Source of the DNA: Streptomyces sp. NRRL WC-3618
Lineage (GTDB): Bacteria; Actinomycetota; Actinomycetes; Streptomycetales; Streptomycetaceae
Direction: 5' to 3'
Length of the DNA: 64,000 nt
Assembly: GCF_001280005.1 (NCBI RefSeq)
Contig: NZ_LGDW01000166.1
Coordinates: 1-64,000 of the forward strand
Made by a program: the position numbers and the translations under genes. Under the pieces are notes generated by a model. That model saw only the letters and a list, made by a program, of their open reading frames with translations, was not told the DNA's origin and searched no databases. Below, in pieces: positions 1-8,680 of the stretch; the stretch's first letter is position 1; each line of letters starts with the position of its first letter.

Positions 1-156
1 GGCGGGTGTGGGGGAGCGGCGGACGTGCGGGGCCGGTACGCACCTTAGTGGCTCGGACATCCGACGGCCCGTCAATCATGCCCACAGACCGAATACTTCC
101 CATGTCACCAGGGGTACGGGAAGTTTCGTGGCGACCCGGTTCGCGGGCATGGCGAA

Positions 157-194
157 GGCCCGCGACGCGCCCATGTCCAGGCGCGTCGCGGGCC
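157..194 (-). terminator. Hairpin terminator downstream of the phosphotransferase gene
   Basis: A perfect 14-bp inverted repeat (157-170 with 181-194) with a 10-nt loop begins 12 nt past the stop of the leftward phosphotransferase gene. There is no T tract, as is common for Streptomyces terminators. In bases 1-156 I see no supportable gene. Confidence 0.6.
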
Positions 195-205
195 CACGTC
201 CCCCG

Positions 206-1357
206 TCAGCGAGTGCCGACCGCCGCGCGCACGGCCCGGCGGGCCAGCTGGCAGTCGTCGTGCAGCCGCCTCAGCAGCAACCGCTGTTCCTCACCGGACG
301 GCGCCGCACCCGGCCCGGCCGGACCCGGTGCCGCCGGGGCCGTCTCGCGCATCGAACGCTGCACCGCCAGCTCGTACGTACGGATCTCGCGCGTCAGTAC
401 CAGCATCAGGTTCACCAGGAAGGCGTCCCGTGCCGCCGGACCCGCCGACTGCGCGAGCTGGCTGATCTGTCGCCGGGCCACCGGCGCGTCACCGAGGACC
501 GCCCACAGCGTCGCCAGGTCGTACCCCGGCAGATACCAGCCCGCATGCTCCCAGTCCACCAGCACTGGACCGGCCGGTGAGAGGAGGATGTTGGACAGGA
601 GTGCGTCGCCGTGGCAGAACTGGCCCATGCCCTGACGGCCCGCCGAGTGCGCGATGCCGTGCACCAGCTTCTGCAGATCGCCCATGTCCCGGTCGGTGAG
701 CAGCCCCAGCTCGTGGTACCGGGAGATACGTGCCGCGTAGTCCAGCGGAGCGTCGAACGTGCCCGCCGGCGGACGCCAGCTGTTGAGCCGGCAGATCGCG
801 CCGAGCGCCGCCCTGATGTCGGCACGCGGTGGCGCCTCGGTCGGGTGCCGCTGCAGGGCCGCGACCCGGCCCGGCATCCGCTCGATGACCAGGGTGCAGT
901 TGTCCGGGTCCGCCGCGATCAACCGGGGCACCCGCACAGGCGGACGATGCCGGACGAACGAGCGGTACGCGGCTATTTCGTGCCGGATGCGTTCGGCCCA
1001 CGCCGGCGAGTGGTCCAGTAAACACTTCGCGACGGCCGTGCTGCGCCCTGTCGTCCCGACCAGGAGCACGGAGCGTCCGCTGCGGCGCAGCACCTGCACC
1101 GGAGCGAACTCCGGGCAGATCCGGTGCACCGACGCGATCGCCGTGCGCAGCTGGGCGCCCTGAGGTCCGGACAGGTCGAGTCTCCCGCTGAGCGGCTGGG
1201 TGCCGATCCCCGGCAGCCGCCGGGCCCGGCCGGCACCGGCCCCCGCACCGAGGGCCGGGTTCGCCGGACGTGAGGGGTCGAGATAGGGGCCGCTGCCACC
1301 CGGGCGGGGGTGCAGCAGCCGGGGAGGGGCGGACACGGAGGACGATGCTGCGTACAT
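206..1357 (-). CDS. Aminoglycoside phosphotransferase (APH)-family protein
   Basis: This 383-residue protein has the kinase-like APH fold signature: a catalytic-loop motif [11 protein letters not shown] followed by VDWEHAG, matching the family HGDxxxxN and metal-binding D(F/W)E motifs. Such enzymes phosphorylate small molecules with ATP; the substrate cannot be read from sequence. The N-terminal 50 or so residues are low-complexity (Pro/Gly/Ala/Arg) and the C-terminal tail carries a Pro/Ala linker followed by a basic helix. No membrane segment or signal peptide is seen. It is divergent from the NsdA-like regulator with about 245 bp between them, so the two may share a regulatory region. The ATG at 1357 has only a weak upstream GGGA. 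Confidence 0.75.
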   Translation of the reverse strand: MYAASSSVSAPPRLLHPRPGGSGPYLDPSRPANPALGAGAGAGRARRLPGIGTQPLSGRLDLSGPQGAQLRTAIASVHRICPEFAPVQVLRRSGRSVLLVGTTGRSTAVAKCLLDHSPAWAERIRHEIAAYRSFVRHRPPVRVPRLIAADPDNCTLVIERMPGRVAALQRHPTEAPPRADIRAALGAICRLNSWRPPAGTFDAPLDYAARISRYHELGLLTDRDMGDLQKLVHGIAHSAGRQGMGQFCHGDALLSNILLSPAGPVLVDWEHAGWYLPGYDLATLWAVLGDAPVARRQISQLAQSAGPAARDAFLVNLMLVLTREIRTYELAVQRSMRETAPAAPGPAGPGAAPSGEEQRLLLRRLHDDCQLARRAVRAAVGTR

Positions 1358-1520
1358 GGGAGAACAGATCCCTTCGTGTGCCTGCGACGGTCATGCGCCA
1401 CCCGACCCGGCCTCCCGGGTGCACCCTGGGGAGTGCACCTGCCTGTATCAGGACGGCGACCGGGTCGGGGTGGCGCTTTCCTACCTGACACCCATTGCCC
1501 AGTGGCACACCATCTGGCGC

Positions 1521-1575
1521 ACCCTGGCGAACCCTGGCGAATAGTCGCTCAGCAACTGACAGACGGTTACTGTCA
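1521..1575 (+). promoter_or_regulatory. Direct and inverted repeats upstream of the NsdA-like gene (candidate operator)
   Basis: Two exact copies of ACCCTGGCGA lie in tandem at 1521-1540. Closer to the gene, TGACAG (1557-1562) and CTGTCA (1570-1575) form an inverted repeat with a 7-bp spacer, ending 27 bp before the GTG start. The arrangement suits a regulator-binding site, possibly autoregulatory. No clear -35/-10 pair is visible. Confidence 0.35.
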
Positions 1576-1602
1576 ACTCAGCCGAGAACCTGGGGGCTTG
1601 AC

Positions 1603-3099
1603 GTGAGCGGACAACCCAACACTCGTCTGACGGACCTGTTCGGCCTGGCCGGCTGGTCCAAAGGCGAACTCGCGCGGCTGGTCAACCGGCAGGCGGCGGC
1701 CATGGGCCACCCCCAGCTGGCGACCGACACCTCGCGGGTGCGGCGGTGGATCGACACGGGAGAGATCCCGCGCGATCCGGTGCCGCGCGTACTGGCTGCC
1801 CTGTTCACCGAGCGTCTCGGCCGTGTCGTGACCATCGAGGACTTAGGTCTGGTCCGGCACGGGCGTGTGGGGAAACGGCAGGGCGGCGGGAGCGTGGAGT
1901 CTCCCGACGGCGTGCCGTGGGCGCCCGAACGGACTGCCGCGGTCCTCACCGAATTCACGGGAATGGACCTCATGCTCAACCGACGCGGCTTGGTGGGCGC
2001 GGGTGTCGCGCTCACCGCAGGCTCCGCACTCAGCAGTGCCATGCACGACTGGCTGCACACCGACCCGACTCTCTCCGCCGACGCACCCGTCCTCGACGAC
2101 CCCCTGCACGCCGATCCCACCGGTTTCGACCGGTACGAGGCCGCCCCCATCGGGTGGCAGGAGATCGAAGACCTGGAAACCGCGGTCGAGGTGTTCCGGA
2201 AGTGGGACGCCGCTCGCGGCGGCGGACTCCAGCGCAAGGCGGTGGTGGGTCAGCTCAACGAGGTGGGCGGCATGCTCGCCTACCGGCACCCCGAACCCAT
2301 CCAGCGGCGCCTGTGGGGCGTCGCCGCCAACCTCGCCGTCCTGGCGGGCTGGATGTCGCACGACGTCGGCCTGGAACCCACGGCCCAGAAGTACTTCGTC
2401 ATCGCGGCCCACGCGGCCCGAGAGGGCGGCGACCGGCCGCGCGCCGGGGAGGCGCTCTCCCGGGCGGCCCGTCAGATGGTGCACCTGGGCCGGCCCGACG
2501 ACGCGCTCGACCTCATGAAGCTCGCCAACTCCGGCTCGGGCGAGGAGACCCTGCCCCGTACCCAGGCGATGCTGCACACCGTCGAGGCCTGGGCGCAGGC
2601 GTCGATGGGGCGCGGCCAGGCGATGCGCCGCACCCTGGGGCAGGCGGAGGACCTCTTCGTCTCCGACAAGGGTGATGTGCCGCCGCCGAGCTGGATGCAG
2701 ATGTTCAAGGCGGAGGACCTGTACGGCATGCAGGCCCTGGCCTACCGCACCCTGGCCGAGCACGAGCCGGCCGCGGCCGTGCACGCCCAGTACTACGCGC
2801 AGAAGGCCCTGGAACTGAGGGTCGACGGCCGGGAGCGGTCGAAGATCTTCGACTTCCTGTCCATGGCCTCCGCCTGCTTCATCGCCGACGACCCCGAACA
2901 GGCGGCCGGGTACGCGCGGTTGGCCCTGGTGTCGATGGGCGCGAACTCGTCCCGTCGCACCTGGGACCGGCTGCGCGAGATGTACCGGCTCACCGCCCAG
3001 TACTCCAGCTACCCGAAGATCAACGAACTCCGCGAGGAGATCAAGCTGTCCCTGCCGAAGCAGACGAAAGGGAGGGGCGGCAACACCACGCGGGTATAG
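1603..3099 (+). CDS. NsdA/NsdB-type DNA-binding regulator with helical repeats, contains a TTA codon
   Basis: The 498-residue protein starts with a helix-turn-helix-like region (residues about 10-85, with ELARLVN, RVRRWIDTGEIPR and a C-terminal ERLGR helix), then a short hydrophobic stretch after MLNRRGLVGAG, then a long all-helical TPR-like region to the end. This is the architecture of the Streptomyces NsdA/NsdB family, whose founder NsdA is a negative regulator of sporulation and antibiotic production. GTG at 1603 is chosen because the HTH region begins directly after it and the preceding sequence is non-coding in character. Codon 81 (1843-1845) is TTA, the codon read by the bldA tRNA, so translation may be development-dependent. 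The family assignment is from architecture; paralogue identity is not resolved. Confidence 0.75.
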   Translation: MSGQPNTRLTDLFGLAGWSKGELARLVNRQAAAMGHPQLATDTSRVRRWIDTGEIPRDPVPRVLAALFTERLGRVVTIEDLGLVRHGRVGKRQGGGSVESPDGVPWAPERTAAVLTEFTGMDLMLNRRGLVGAGVALTAGSALSSAMHDWLHTDPTLSADAPVLDDPLHADPTGFDRYEAAPIGWQEIEDLETAVEVFRKWDAARGGGLQRKAVVGQLNEVGGMLAYRHPEPIQRRLWGVAANLAVLAGWMSHDVGLEPTAQKYFVIAAHAAREGGDRPRAGEALSRAARQMVHLGRPDDALDLMKLANSGSGEETLPRTQAMLHTVEAWAQASMGRGQAMRRTLGQAEDLFVSDKGDVPPPSWMQMFKAEDLYGMQALAYRTLAEHEPAAAVHAQYYAQKALELRVDGRERSKIFDFLSMASACFIADDPEQAAGYARLALVSMGANSSRRTWDRLREMYRLTAQYSSYPKINELREEIKLSLPKQTKGRGGNTTRV

Positions 3100-3155
3100 G
3101 CCACTTCGGGTACAGGCACGTGCGGCGCCCTGCCTGGTAGCGCCTTGCCTTGGCG

Positions 3156-4577
3156 TTACCGCGCCACCCTGGCGATCAGTACGCAGGCGTCGTCCTCGCG
3201 CTCGGTCTCACCGAACTCCTCCACCACCGCCCGTACACATTCCTGCGCGGTCCGGGCCTCGCCGAAGCGCGGGGCCAGTTCGAGCAGGCGGTGCGCGGCC
3301 GTGGTGCCTTCCCGGAGTCCGGGCACCAGTCCTTCGGTGTGCAGGAGGAGGACGTCACCGGGTTCGAGGGTCTCCTCGGCCTGCCCGTAGACGGCGCCGG
3401 AGGTCGCGCCGAGCAGCACGCCGTCCGGTGGGTTCAGCACGCGTCCCGTCCCGTCGCGGAACAGCAGCGGGGCGGGATGTCCTGCCTGGGCCCAGGTGAG
3501 GGTGCGGGTCTCGGGCCGGTAGCGGCAGCAGACCGCGCCTGCCAGGGCCGGCTGGACGGAGGCGTCGAGTAACTGGTTGAGCCAGGCCATGAGTTGCCCG
3601 GGTTGCGTGCCCGCCACGGCCATGCCGCGCAGCGCGCCCAGCAGCATCGCCATGCCCGACGTCACGGTCACGCCGTGTCCGGTGAGGTCGCCGACGCTCA
3701 ACAGCGTGTCGCCGTCGGACAGTTCGAGGGCGTCGAACCAGTCGCCGCCGATCAGCGCGCTCGTCGACGAAGGGAGGTAGTGGGCGGCCAGGTCCAGGGC
3801 CTCGGCTCCCTGGTGCGGAAGTCGCAGGGAGCCACGCCACGGCGGCAGTACGGCTTCCTGCAGCTCGACCGCCAGTCGGCGCTCGGACTGCGCGTGGTGC
3901 CGGTGGCGCTGCAGTGAGTCCTGGGTCTCGCTCACCGTCCGCTGGCTGCGGCGCAGTTCGCTGACGTCCCGCAGCACGGCCCACATGGAGGCGGTGCCGC
4001 CGTCGGCGTCGAGCACGGGCTCGCCCATCATGTGCACGGTGCGTACGTCGCCGTCGGGCCGCAGGACGCGGAACTCGCCGTCGATGGGCTTGGCGTCGAT
4101 CAGGCAGTCCGTGACCATCGTGGTGAGCCTCGGCCGGTCCTCGTCGAGGACCAGGGAGGGCAGCTCGTCGAGTGTGAGCGGGTCCCCGGCGGGGTCCCGG
4201 CCGAGGATCTCGTACAGCTCACCGGACCAACTGGCCTTGTCCGTAAGGAGATTCCACTCCGCGCTGCCTACCCGGCTGAGCAGTGAGCCGTCCCGGGGAG
4301 CGGTCGGCACGGTGCGGTCGGCGGGAGCCTCGGGCAGGGGCTCTGGTCCGTCCCGCAACTGCGCCAAGTGGCCGTCGAGTGCGCTTAGTTGATGGAGCGC
4401 CAGGTCGTACAGTGCGCGCTGCCAGCGTTCCTGCGGGTCCGATCCGTCGGCCGGCGCGTCCCGGCGCACGGCGTCGACGTCGCCTTTGAGCTGTCGGGCC
4501 TGCGTGATGAGCGCGTCGACCGAGCCGCGCGCGGGCGGCTGGGCGGCTGGGTGATCCGCGGAGAGATGGGGCGGCAT
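3156..4577 (-). CDS. PAS domain-containing SpoIIE-type PP2C serine phosphatase
   Basis: The 473-residue protein has a Ser/Thr-type PP2C phosphatase domain of the SpoIIE/RsbU kind in its C-terminal half: GGDWFD (metal site), DLTGHG, AGHPAP and the final DDACVL. Residues about 105-215 form a PAS fold (EWNLLTDKASWSGELYEILGR, then FRVLRPDGDVRTVHMMGE). Such proteins dephosphorylate anti-sigma-antagonist proteins in partner-switching cascades, with PAS as the input sensor. The start at 4577 is preceded by GGAG seven bases upstream, better than the upstream ATG at 4676. It converges with the NsdA-like gene and diverges from the SsgA-like gene. Its partner proteins are not adjacent. Confidence 0.85.
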   Translation of the reverse strand: MPPHLSADHPAAQPPARGSVDALITQARQLKGDVDAVRRDAPADGSDPQERWQRALYDLALHQLSALDGHLAQLRDGPEPLPEAPADRTVPTAPRDGSLLSRVGSAEWNLLTDKASWSGELYEILGRDPAGDPLTLDELPSLVLDEDRPRLTTMVTDCLIDAKPIDGEFRVLRPDGDVRTVHMMGEPVLDADGGTASMWAVLRDVSELRRSQRTVSETQDSLQRHRHHAQSERRLAVELQEAVLPPWRGSLRLPHQGAEALDLAAHYLPSSTSALIGGDWFDALELSDGDTLLSVGDLTGHGVTVTSGMAMLLGALRGMAVAGTQPGQLMAWLNQLLDASVQPALAGAVCCRYRPETRTLTWAQAGHPAPLLFRDGTGRVLNPPDGVLLGATSGAVYGQAEETLEPGDVLLLHTEGLVPGLREGTTAAHRLLELAPRFGEARTAQECVRAVVEEFGETEREDDACVLIARVAR

Positions 4578-5061
4578 GACGCACTCCGATGAAGGGACGG
4601 TACGACCAAGGCTGACGGAAGGACCGGTTACGACTGTGGCACAGCCCGCGAGGCCCTGTAAGGGATTTGGCAACACACGATGCGGTGGTGCTTCTGGTAT
4701 ATGCCACTGTCTTCTCGGCCGGTTTTCCTGATGCGAAAACGGTACGCGTTCGGGGTATCAAGTCGTAGGCGGGGTACGCGACTTGGTGGACCGATGGGAC
4801 TGAGTGGCAACTCATTCAGGCGCGTGTTCGAAGGCCTTTTGTGCGATGCGTGGCATTGCGCTGCCGGGCGCATCGTCAGGTTGCCCCCGAATCGCCCAAC
4901 GGTCCGAGATCCCGACGGAAAACCGCGCGCGTTAGTGATGCAGCTCACATTAAAAGCTGCGGATTCCGCGTAATCGGAGCGGCCATTTCGGGGTCGTAAC
5001 ACCACGTCGGCACAACGCGTCGACATCACCATCGTCGGCCCGAACCGAAGCGGAGACTGCC
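4578..5061. other. Divergent non-coding region between spoIIE-type and ssgA-like genes
   Basis: This 484-bp stretch contains no ORF with Streptomyces-like codon bias. It is more AT-rich than its neighbours, especially 4680-4860 and 4930-4980, consistent with promoters on both strands. The only structured site I can point to is the CRP-like palindrome at 4934-4949, which overlaps an imperfect GCAGCT/AGCTGC inverted repeat at 4940-4960. Confidence 0.6.
4934..4949. promoter_or_regulatory. Candidate Crp (cAMP receptor protein) binding site
   Basis: The sequence AGTGA-TGCAGC-TCACA matches nine of ten positions of the classical TGTGA-N6-TCACA Crp palindrome. It lies 113 bp upstream of the SsgA-like start codon. 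Streptomyces Crp acts in germination and antibiotic production, so the position is sensible. It lacks the internal G of the GTG-N6-G-N-CAC form I remember for Streptomyces Crp, so the call is tentative. Confidence 0.35.
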
Positions 5062-5502
5062 ATGGATGTCACCCTCGAACAGCCCGCGCGCGCACGTCTG
5101 ATCACCTCGGAGGAGCAGGAGCTCCCCGTCCGCGCCACGCTCCGCTACGTCTCGACCGACCCGCTGGCCGTGCACATCGACTTCCCGGCGGAGGTCGCCC
5201 TCGACGGCGAGAGCGTGAGCTGGACCTTCGCCCGGAGTCTGCTGGACGAGGGCATTCGACAGGCCGCCGGGGGCGGCGACGTGCACATCTGGCCCTGCGG
5301 GCCCGCGCGCACGGTCCTGGAACTCCACTCGCCGCACGGCCTGGCCCTGCTCCAGTTCGACACACCGGCCCTGAGGCGCTTCCTGCTCCGCACGTTCGCC
5401 GTCGTGGCGGCCGGGAAGGAGGATCTCGGCGACGCGGTGGACCGCGGCCTGTCCGCCCTCCTCGGCGCCCCGTCGGCGGGCAGCGAGGGCAGGGAGCAGT
5501 GA
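5062..5502 (+). CDS. SsgA-like sporulation/cell-division protein (SALP family)
   Basis: The 146-residue protein fits the SsgA/SsgB-like family unique to sporulating actinomycetes: a small basic-to-acidic beta-rich domain with the typical run PVRATLRYVSTDPLAVHIDFP, then WTFARSLLDEG, VHIWPC and LLQFDTPALRRFLLRTF. Family members localise FtsZ and control septum and peptidoglycan events; the cytoplasmic protein acts at division sites. Length matches the usual 130-145 residues. The C-terminal 15 residues are a short Ser/Gly/Glu tail. I cannot assign which SALP paralogue (ssgC to ssgG) this is. It stands alone, downstream of a long AT-richer region with a Crp-like site. Confidence 0.88.
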   Translation: MDVTLEQPARARLITSEEQELPVRATLRYVSTDPLAVHIDFPAEVALDGESVSWTFARSLLDEGIRQAAGGGDVHIWPCGPARTVLELHSPHGLALLQFDTPALRRFLLRTFAVVAAGKEDLGDAVDRGLSALLGAPSAGSEGREQ

Positions 5503-5587
5503 GGCCGGCAGCACCCGGCGACGACGGGAGGAGGCCGCTTCGGGCGCCAGGCATGTCAGGCATCCGCAGTGGCCGGGGCGCGCGGCG

Positions 5588-7180
5588 TCAGTCGGCGTCG
5601 TCCGCGCCGCAGGAACTGCCGTCGGCCGGGAGCGAGCCGTACAGCAGGAACGCGTCGACCGTCCGGTGGACGCACTTCGAGGACGAGTACCCGGTGTGGC
5701 CCTCGCCCTTGTTGTCCAGGACGACAGCCGACGAGCCCAGCCGCTCGGCCGTCTCCGTGGCCCAGCGGTACGGCGTGGCCGGGTCGCCCCGCGTGCCCAC
5801 CAGAAGCATCTTCGGCGCGTCGAGGTCCCGCACCCCGGTGCGGATGAATTCCGTGCCCTTGGGGCGGCCGTAGCAGGTCAGGACCTCGGTGAGACGGTAG
5901 CGGCCGAACACCGGGGACGCCTTCTCGTACGTGGCGCGCAGGGCGGTGAGATCCTTGGTGATCCGGGCCGCGGTGGGCCGGTCGGGGTCGTCCGCGCAGT
6001 TGATCGCCATCAGAGCGGCCGGAAGGTTGTCCAGGGGGACGTCGACCTCGTCGACGAGCCCGCCGTCGGAGTCCGGAGAGGGATTGCGCCGAAGCGGGTT
6101 CTGGCGCGGGAGGGCGGGGACGACGGCGCCTCCGCCGCCGAACCCCAGGGCCTCCTCCACATCACCGGCCGCCACCGCGGCGAGGGCTCGTTCCAGCGTC
6201 GGCCACATCTCTTTGCTGTAGAGCCCTTGGCCAATGGCGCCCACGAGGTCCTGGCCGGAGAAGCTGTCACCGTGGTCGGTCGGCAGCGGGTCCCTGTCGA
6301 GCGAGCCGACCAGTTCGACGACCCGTTCGCGGGCGATGCGCGCGTCCTGTCCGAACGGGCAGGCGATGTCCGTCACGCACCAGGTGAGGAAGGCCTCCAG
6401 GGCGGTCTGCTGCCCGACGGCGCCCGCGAGACCCTGTTCGGCGAGCGACTCGGTGAGGGTGTCGACGCCGTCGAGGACGAACCGGCCCACCTTTTGGGGG
6501 AATTGGGCCGCGTACACCGCTCCGAGCCGGGTGCCGTACGAGAATCCGAGGTAGTTGAGCTTCTTGTCGCCGAGGGCCTGACGCATCACGTCGAGGTCGC
6601 GGGAGGCGTCGACGGTGCCGATGTGGCGCAGGACGGGCCCGGAGTGCCGTACGCAGGCCCGGGCTATCCCGCGCAGCCGCTCGAGGACGGCACGCGGATC
6701 GCCCGTGACCTCGCTGCCGGTCGGCTCGGTGTCCGTGTCCTCGCCGCAGCTGACGGGGGAGGACCTGCCGACGCCGCGCGGGTCGAAGGTGACGACGTCG
6801 TAGCCGTTGGTCAGGTCCATGAAGTTCTTGCCGTCATAGGCGAGTTGACTGACCCCCGCGCCACCGGGGCCGCCGAAGTTGAGCACCACGGAACCCCGGG
6901 ACCTGCCGGTCGCCCGGTAGCGGGCCATCGCCAGGTCGAGCGTGCCGCCGCCGGGCTTCGCGTAGTCGAGGGGGACGGTGACCTTGCCGCACTGGAGGTC
7001 GTCCGTGGGCAGGTCGTCCATCGCCGTCTCGGCGGCGCAGGCCGACCACTTGATCTTCTGGTGGTAGAAACGGGACAGGCCGGGCTGGTCTTGTGCCGTG
7101 GCCACCGTCGGCACACCCGTTCCCAGCAGGGCGAGGGTCGCGGCCGAGGCGAGCGCCCGGCGCGAATACGCGGACCGCAT
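5588..7180 (-). CDS. Secreted alpha/beta-hydrolase, S33 tripeptidyl aminopeptidase-like
   Basis: The 530-residue protein begins with an Arg-containing signal sequence (YSRRALASAATLALLGTG, cleavage near VATAQ). Motifs of the S33 (proline iminopeptidase/Tap-SlpD-like) family follow: the oxyanion segment LNFGGPGGAG, FDPRGVGRSSPV, the nucleophile elbow GFSYGTR (Ser near residue 213), a late Asp in GTRGDPATPY and the catalytic His in GEGHTGYSSSKC. Paired Cys residues at the C-terminus suggest an extracytoplasmic disulfide. The family releases N-terminal di/tripeptides and is exported. ATG 7180 is supported by GGAGG five bases upstream. It is divergent from a GNAT gene and probably monocistronic. 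Confidence 0.88.
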   Translation of the reverse strand: MRSAYSRRALASAATLALLGTGVPTVATAQDQPGLSRFYHQKIKWSACAAETAMDDLPTDDLQCGKVTVPLDYAKPGGGTLDLAMARYRATGRSRGSVVLNFGGPGGAGVSQLAYDGKNFMDLTNGYDVVTFDPRGVGRSSPVSCGEDTDTEPTGSEVTGDPRAVLERLRGIARACVRHSGPVLRHIGTVDASRDLDVMRQALGDKKLNYLGFSYGTRLGAVYAAQFPQKVGRFVLDGVDTLTESLAEQGLAGAVGQQTALEAFLTWCVTDIACPFGQDARIARERVVELVGSLDRDPLPTDHGDSFSGQDLVGAIGQGLYSKEMWPTLERALAAVAAGDVEEALGFGGGGAVVPALPRQNPLRRNPSPDSDGGLVDEVDVPLDNLPAALMAINCADDPDRPTAARITKDLTALRATYEKASPVFGRYRLTEVLTCYGRPKGTEFIRTGVRDLDAPKMLLVGTRGDPATPYRWATETAERLGSSAVVLDNKGEGHTGYSSSKCVHRTVDAFLLYGSLPADGSSCGADDAD

Positions 7181-7375
7181 GATGCCTCCAGGGGCGGACC
7201 CGGCTGTGGACCGGGACGGCGCCCTCGAACACGATAGGCGGGCTCACAGCGCCTCGCCTCCCGGCGGCCGGAAACCATGCGCGGGCCGCCTCGGACGGTC
7301 GCGGCCCCTTCCGGATCCATGGTCGGATGGGCCCGAATCCCCCACACCCCCCACTGAACGGAACGGAGACCCTCC

Positions 7376-8263
7376 ATGACCTCTTCCGCCGGCCCGCTCT
7401 CCGCGACTCCCGGAGATCTCGTCGTCACCCGGGCCACACCCGAGGACTGGACGGTGGTCACCGGCTGGGCGGCCGACGAGGGCTGGAACCCGGGACTGTC
7501 GGACAGCGCCGGGTTCTTCGCCCAGGACCCCGAGGGGTTCTTCGTCGGCAGGGTGGGCGGGGAACCGGTCTCGGCGATCTCGGTCGTCAACTACGGGGAC
7601 GCGTACGCCTTTCTGGGCTTCTATCTCGTCCGTCCCGATGTGCGCGGGCGCGGCTACGGGATCACCACCTGGAAGACCGCGCTGGCCCACGCCGGCACCC
7701 GTACCGTCGGCCTCGACGGCGTGGTGGCCCAGCAGGACAACTACCGCCGCTCCGGCTTCGGACCCGCGCACCGCACCGTCCGGTTCACCGGAACCGCCCC
7801 CGCCGCCGCAGCCCCGGCGCGCGTACGTCCCCTGCGGCCGGAGGATCTGGCGGCGATCACGGTGTACGACGCCGGCTGCACCCCCGCCGACCGGCCCCGT
7901 TTCCTGGAGTACTGGCTGACGGGCCCCGGCCATCGGGCCTTCGTGCGCGAAGCCGGAGCCGACGGCTCGGCGCACCGGGCCGTCACCGGCTACGGAGTCG
8001 TGCGCCCCGGCCGGGACGCGTCCCGCATCGGCCCGCTGTTCGCCGACACCGCCGACGACGCCCGGGCGCTGTTCGCCGCGCTGACGGAGGCGGCGGGGGC
8101 GGAGGTCGCGATCGACGTCCCCGAGACGAACACGGCTGCCGTCGCGATGGTGGAGGAGGCCGGCTTCGCGCCGTCCTTCGAGACGGCACGCATGTACACG
8201 GGCCCGGTGCGGGAGTTCGCGCGGGAGCGCGTCTTCGGACTGACCACGCTCGAACTCGGGTAG
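7376..8263 (+). CDS. GNAT family N-acetyltransferase with C-terminal extension
   Basis: The 295-residue protein carries an N-terminal GNAT fold (residues about 15-140). Motif A is VRPDVRGRGYGITTWKTAL and the acceptor-side segment QQDNYRRSGFGPAHRTVRF corresponds to the C-terminal GNAT strands. The second half (about 145-290) resembles the GNAT-like extension found with this subfamily (PLRPEDLAAITVYD, then ETNTAAVAMVEEAGFAPSFETARMY). It would transfer an acetyl group from acetyl-CoA to an unknown amine. GGAG seven bases before the ATG supports the start. It is the first of three GNAT genes within 3.1 kb. Confidence 0.8.
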   Translation: MTSSAGPLSATPGDLVVTRATPEDWTVVTGWAADEGWNPGLSDSAGFFAQDPEGFFVGRVGGEPVSAISVVNYGDAYAFLGFYLVRPDVRGRGYGITTWKTALAHAGTRTVGLDGVVAQQDNYRRSGFGPAHRTVRFTGTAPAAAAPARVRPLRPEDLAAITVYDAGCTPADRPRFLEYWLTGPGHRAFVREAGADGSAHRAVTGYGVVRPGRDASRIGPLFADTADDARALFAALTEAAGAEVAIDVPETNTAAVAMVEEAGFAPSFETARMYTGPVREFARERVFGLTTLELG

Positions 8264-8282
8264 CGGCGAACGCCAGCAGGGA

Positions 8283-8562
8283 TCAGCGCTGTTGGGGCAC
8301 CTCGGTGTCGAACCGGCGGTGCAGGTCGCGTACTTGTTCAGCCAGTTCCGGCACCGGTCCCTCGACGGATACGCCGGGTGCGACCTCGTTGACCGGCAGG
8401 GTCCGTACCGGGGGCGTGGGCACGCCCAACTCGTCCCTCCGCCGGCACCGCGCCGTCCTCGCCCACCAGCACGGAACCGGACGGCTCGTCGCTGGTCGAC
8501 AGGGCCTCGGCGGCCAGTTCCACGCGAAGGCGCAGGCAGGGCAGCTCGTCGCTCTTCGCCAT
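8283..8562 (-). pseudogene. Small conserved-looking gene broken by a +1 frameshift in a G run
   Basis: Reading leftward from ATG 8562, the frame has good codon bias (MAKSDELPCLRLRVEL, then SGSVLVGEDGAVPAE) as far as about 8438. There the coding character jumps to another frame (DELGVPTPPVRTLPVNE to EVPQQR, stop at 8283). Removing one G from the GGG run near 8435 restores a single reading frame of about 92 codons. So this is either a recent single-base pseudogene or a sequencing error. I do not recognise the product. It ends 20 bp from the convergent GNAT gene and is divergent from the next one. Confidence 0.5.
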
Positions 8563-8680
8563 GACTGACCGGGCCTCATCGAGGTGCAATGACGCTTCGC
8601 ATGTGCGAATGTCTTGAACGTGACGTATCAGGGATGCGAATACCGTTGCGCTTGCCCGGTCGGGGTGCTGGAGTAACGGC

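Noticed and set aside
1..156. A gene at the left edge of the window
   Set aside because: Open frames on the plus strand run antisense into the phosphotransferase gene and show no motif; nothing can be supported in the first 156 bases.
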